Shown here: piece after piece, positions 11,616-13,535 of the stretch
How the letters are laid out: each line of letters starts with the position of its first letter
Position numbering within the stretch: position 1 is the first letter of the stretch
Assembly: GCA_036405195.1 (NCBI GenBank)
Contig: DASWYB010000075.1
Coordinates: forward strand, 1 to 13,535
DNA length: 13,535 nucleotides
Source of the DNA: DASWYB01 sp036405195
GTDB lineage: Bacteria > Patescibacteriota > UBA1384 > 2-12-FULL-50-11 > DASWYB01
Direction: 5' to 3'
Made by a program: the position numbers and the translations under genes
Notes under the pieces: model-generated
The model's database searches: none
Seen by the model: the letters and a program-made list of their open reading frames with translations, nothing else
Told to the model about the DNA's origin: nothing

Positions 11616-11621
11616 ATTATA
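11616..11621 (-). promoter_or_regulatory. -10 box of the L,D-transpeptidase gene
   Basis: Perfect TATAAT on the minus strand (complement of 11616-11621), within TATATAATAC. The -35 side is not consensus. The start would be about 34 bases before the ATG. Confidence 0.5.
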
Positions 11622-11656
11622 TAGAAACATCCTAATTCCTAAAGGGGGAGAAATGT

Positions 11657-11693
11657 ATAAGCCCCAGATCACGGCAGGTGATCCGGGGCTTAT
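11657..11693 (-). terminator. Strong hairpin after the 35-aa ORF
   Basis: ATAAGCCCC / GGGGCTTAT outer stem, an A-C mismatch, then GATCAC / GTGATC with loop GGCAG: 15 paired bases. The minus-strand tail is only modestly T-rich (ACATTTCT). It separates the microprotein gene from the transpeptidase gene. Confidence 0.6.
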
Positions 11694-11702
11694 GGTGCTC
11701 TT

Positions 11703-11810
11703 TTAGCGAAAGAGCTGGACGAGGAAGGGAGATACCAAAACAGCTAACGCGAACGAAATGGCAAGTCCGACAAGGGCGGAAACTTCGTTGTTCAACGTCA
11801 CGATCTCCAT
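11703..11810 (-). CDS. Hydrophobic microprotein, 35 aa
   Basis: A 35-codon ORF from ATG (complement of 11808-11810) to TAA (complement of 11703-11705). The N-terminus is polar (T-L-N-N-E), then one hydrophobic helix V-G-L-A-I-S-F-A-L-A-V-L-V runs to a short basic end (Q-L-F-R), so it is a single-pass membrane peptide. Support for a real gene: it sits in an otherwise empty gap and codon use is ordinary. A TTGACC-17-TTAAAT promoter lies 20-50 bases upstream and a strong hairpin lies 10 bases downstream. Against: there is no ribosome site and the length is small. No family is recognised. It lies between two envelope-related genes. Confidence 0.5.
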   Translation of the reverse strand: MEIVTLNNEVSALVGLAISFALAVLVSPFLVQLFR

Positions 11811-11830
11811 ACAGACAGAGCGATGGAGTT

Positions 11831-11859
11831 ATTTAATCACGAAAATATAGTCGGGTCAA
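11831..11859 (-). promoter_or_regulatory. Possible promoter of the 35-aa ORF
   Basis: Minus strand: TTGACC (complement of 11854-11859), 17-bp spacer, TTAAAT (complement of 11831-11836), a 4/6 match for the -10 box. Confidence 0.4.
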
Positions 11860-11864
11860 GTGTC

Positions 11865-12392
11865 CTAGGTGTTAGTATAGAGACGAGTACCCGAATTGTT
11901 TATCTTTTCTTTCCAGGTAGGAAAAGTAAATCCGTTGGAGACAATGCGGGCATGCGGAGGGAGTTCTTTGTGAAGTTTGCCTTCAAGTTTGTTCATAATT
12001 CCTGGTAAGGCGTACACGGTGACAAGGGTAAAGTCGCTATAATCTTGATCCCACAGGCTTTTGCGGTGAATAAAGGCTTTGCCTTTTAATCCATGTCGGG
12101 CGATTTGCCAACGTGAGTACCAGACGAGCCATGGATTGATTTCGACGCCGTGGGCTTCTGTTCCAGCTTGCGCCAGGGCAATCACAAGGCGCCCATCACC
12201 AGAACCGATATCAATGGCTTTTTCTCCTGGTTTAACTTTTGCCATACTGAGCATCGTATCTATAATTTCTTTTTTTGTACCTACATACGGTAAGCCGAAG
12301 AAGCAATCTCGTAAAAAATAGAGACCCAAAATAACGTAAAAGATGGCTAAGAGAAGCATAAAGATTAAAAATGTAATTAAAAGGTACTGCAT
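11865..12392 (-). CDS. Membrane-anchored SAM methyltransferase, ATPSC-KMT/FAM173-like
   Basis: 175 aa from the ATG at 12392; an upstream TTG would fall in the -35 box, so it is rejected. One N-terminal membrane helix (about 4-27) precedes F-F-G-L-P-Y-V-G-T-K (31-40). Motif I follows as A-I-D-I-G-S-G-D-G-R-L-V (59-70), then G-V-E-I-N-P-W-L-V (82-90), W-Y-S-R-W and K-S-L-W-D (111-115). Late motifs are L-E-G-K-L-H-K-E-L (136-144) and F-T-F-P-T-W (155-160). This set (membrane anchor, P-Y-V-G-T, DxGSGDGR, E-x-N-P-W-L) is what I recall of the eukaryotic ATP-synthase c-subunit lysine methyltransferase family and its bacterial relatives. A lysine on a membrane protein is a plausible target, but unproven. 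The promoter gives a leaderless mRNA. The gene is divergent from fni. Confidence 0.8.
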   Translation of the reverse strand: MQYLLITFLIFMLLLAIFYVILGLYFLRDCFFGLPYVGTKKEIIDTMLSMAKVKPGEKAIDIGSGDGRLVIALAQAGTEAHGVEINPWLVWYSRWQIARHGLKGKAFIHRKSLWDQDYSDFTLVTVYALPGIMNKLEGKLHKELPPHARIVSNGFTFPTWKEKINNSGTRLYTNT

Positions 12393-12399
12393 GTTTTGT

Positions 12400-12428
12400 A
12401 TCCTAGCAGCGAAAAAAAGGAATGGCAA
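12400..12428 (-). promoter_or_regulatory. Promoter of the FAM173-like gene (leaderless)
   Basis: Minus strand: TTGCCA (complement of 12423-12428), exact 17-bp spacer, TAGGAT (complement of 12400-12405) with an extended TGC before it. The ATG follows after seven bases, with no Shine-Dalgarno. Confidence 0.6.
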
Positions 12429-12445
12429 TTTTGCGAGAAGCGAGC

Positions 12446-12451
12446 TAAAAT
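12446..12451 (+). promoter_or_regulatory. -10 box of fni (leaderless)
   Basis: TAAAAT, six bases before the ATG at 12458, with no ribosome site. Seventeen bases upstream lies TGGCAA (12423-12428), the same hexamer that forms the -35 of the divergent gene. On this strand it is a poor -35 match. Confidence 0.5.
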
Positions 12452-12457
12452 ACGCCT

Positions 12458-13468
12458 ATGTCTGATATCTCCGAGCGTAAACAAGCCCATCTCGACCTTT
12501 GTCTTGAACCTAATTCCCAAGGCTCCGGAAATCTTTTCTCGGAGTACAAATTGCCATATCGGGCATTGCCGGAGATAAATCTTGCCGATGTAAGTACCGA
12601 AACCGAGCTTTTTAAAAAGAGATTAAGCCAACCGCTTATTATTGCTTCAATGACGGGTGGCGTGGCGCATGCGCAAACGATTAATACGAATTTAGCAATT
12701 GCGGCCGAAGCGTGTGGGGTAGCGATGGGGGTTGGTTCGCAACGGATTGCATTAGAAAAAGATGAAGCTCGTGAGACCTTTGAGCTGGTTCGTAAACACG
12801 CTCCTACCGCCGTCATCTTTGCCAACATGGGGGCAATTCAACTCAATTATGGCCGGACAGTCGATGACTATCGTCGGGTCGTGGATATGATTGGTGCCGA
12901 TGCACTCTATTTACATATAAACCCACTTCAAGAGGCAATTCAGCCCGGTGGCGATACGAACTACGCAGGACTTCTGGATAAGATCGCGGATGTTGTGGCT
13001 AAGGTAGGTGTGCCTGTCTTCGCAAAAGAAGTCGGGCATGGGCTTGATGTGGTAACGGCCAAAGCATTGATTGAGCGAGGTGTGAAAGGGGTGGATTGTG
13101 CCGGTACGAGCGGTACGTCGTGGGCTTGGGTGGAAGCAAAACGGGCCGGAGATTCGGCTTTTGAATCTTGGTTTAAAGAATATGGCCTTCGTAGTAATAC
13201 CTTACTAGAGCAGTATCGAGAGTTGCCACAAGATATATATAAAGTAGTGAGCGGAGGAGTTCGTACTCCAATCGAAGCAGTCAAAGCTCGGGCGTTAGGT
13301 GCTAACTTTTACTCCTTTGCCCAACCATTTTTAGCGCCTGCTCTGGAAGGTCCTGAAGCGGTCGCTGCATTTATTCGCCATTTTCAGCGTGGGATTGCGA
13401 TTACTCTGTTTACTGCAGGCTGTAAGAATTGGGAGGCCGCAGCTCAGCTTCCTCTTCAAAAAAAATAG
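12458..13468 (+). CDS. fni: Type 2 isopentenyl-diphosphate delta-isomerase
   Basis: 336 aa, the usual length. The FMN- and NADPH-dependent enzyme interconverts IPP and DMAPP, the building blocks of isoprenoids. Family motifs in order: E6-R-K-x2-H (7-11 region, substrate diphosphate), S64-M-T-G-G (FMN), G93-S-Q-R, F121-A-N-M-G-A, H153-I-N-P-L-Q158-E159 (Mg/active site), K190-E191-V-G-H-G, G216-T-S-G-T-S-W, and S265-G-G-V-R near the FMN phosphate site. Everything needed appears intact. The mRNA seems leaderless. DMAPP made here would prime polyprenyl chains such as those used by the UbiA-family enzyme at 692-1723; the rest of the mevalonate or MEP route is not in this window. A single A-rich end (eight As) precedes the stop, with no hairpin. 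Confidence 0.95.
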   Translation: MSDISERKQAHLDLCLEPNSQGSGNLFSEYKLPYRALPEINLADVSTETELFKKRLSQPLIIASMTGGVAHAQTINTNLAIAAEACGVAMGVGSQRIALEKDEARETFELVRKHAPTAVIFANMGAIQLNYGRTVDDYRRVVDMIGADALYLHINPLQEAIQPGGDTNYAGLLDKIADVVAKVGVPVFAKEVGHGLDVVTAKALIERGVKGVDCAGTSGTSWAWVEAKRAGDSAFESWFKEYGLRSNTLLEQYRELPQDIYKVVSGGVRTPIEAVKARALGANFYSFAQPFLAPALEGPEAVAAFIRHFQRGIAITLFTAGCKNWEAAAQLPLQKK

Positions 13469-13473
13469 GCGTG

Positions 13474-13482
13474 TGTTAGAGT
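13474..13482 (+). promoter_or_regulatory. Extended -10 promoter of the last gene
   Basis: TG-T-TAGAGT (13474-13482) then six bases and ATG at 13489, the same leaderless arrangement as at 3076 and 4500. Confidence 0.5.
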
Positions 13483-13488
13483 AGTATT

Positions 13489-13535
13489 ATGTTAGGTCTC
13501 TCAATCTGGATGAAACTATTTTGGTTTTTAGTGTG
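13489..13535 (+). CDS. 5' end of a gene, probable membrane protein
   Basis: ATG at 13489 opens a frame that continues past the window edge; 15 codons are seen. The residues (L-G-L-S-I-W-M-K-L-F-W-F-L-V) are hydrophobic, consistent with a signal anchor or first membrane helix. No ribosome site; an extended -10 box lies six bases upstream of the ATG. The product cannot be named. Confidence 0.5.
   Translation, partial: MLGLSIWMKLFWFLV

Noticed and set aside
11654..11704. A 17-codon plus-strand ORF with GGGGGAG before ATG at 11654
   Set aside because: It is formed by the two arms of the hairpin 11657-11693; the purine-rich site is probably chance and no plus-strand promoter is seen.

Overview
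The window reads as a bacterial chromosome segment of mixed accessory and housekeeping content. The likely source is a small-genome bacterium of the Patescibacteria (CPR) type. That is an inference from several features: many short unrecognised proteins, a type 2 IPP isomerase and a UbiA-like prenyltransferase, an L,D-transpeptidase with VanW-like repeats, sigma70-type promoters, and several genes whose extended -10 box lies 6-7 bases before the ATG, so their mRNAs would be leaderless. There is no rRNA, CRISPR array, insertion sequence or transposase. The taxonomic call is moderate at best.

Layout, left to right. At 1-265 is the 3' end of a gene cut by the window edge. At 351-550 are a tRNA-like gene with an odd anticodon arm (+) and tRNA-Ile(GAU) (-); 551-691 holds only the tRNA-Ile promoter and a terminator. 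A UbiA-family membrane prenyltransferase (-) and a Nudix hydrolase (+) diverge from 1724-1856. Next come an unknown 159-aa protein (-) and an unknown 167-residue membrane protein (+, leaderless), then two tRNA-Ala genes (UGC, CGC), each followed by a hairpin. A 94-aa orphan with a near-consensus promoter is followed by a perfect 38-bp palindrome.

The most interesting block is 4500-6611. A leaderless 27-codon leader ORF runs into mutually exclusive hairpins ending in an intrinsic terminator. After that comes a tightly packed operon: a small ORF, a SAM methyltransferase, a 2OG-Fe(II) oxygenase and a FolB-like protein, closed by a strong terminator. This looks like an attenuated small-molecule or nucleoside/pterin modification operon that I cannot match to a known pathway. 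The second unusual block is 6616-7257. A consensus promoter drives a roughly 200-nt leader made of about seven consecutive short hairpins, a possible leaderless upstream ORF, and a stem that sequesters the Shine-Dalgarno of an unknown 119-aa protein.

From 7261 to 12392 everything is on the minus strand: an unknown 163-aa acidic protein; a response regulator - sensor kinase - MerT-like membrane protein operon; a YkuD L,D-transpeptidase; a 35-aa hydrophobic microprotein; and a membrane-anchored methyltransferase resembling the ATPSC-KMT/FAM173 family. The last gene diverges from type 2 isopentenyl-diphosphate isomerase (fni), which runs to 13468. A further leaderless gene starts at 13489 and leaves the window.

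The isomerase (IPP/DMAPP) and the UbiA enzyme (prenyl transfer) plausibly belong to the same isoprenoid economy, although they are 10 kb apart. The two-component operon and the L,D-transpeptidase are both envelope-related.
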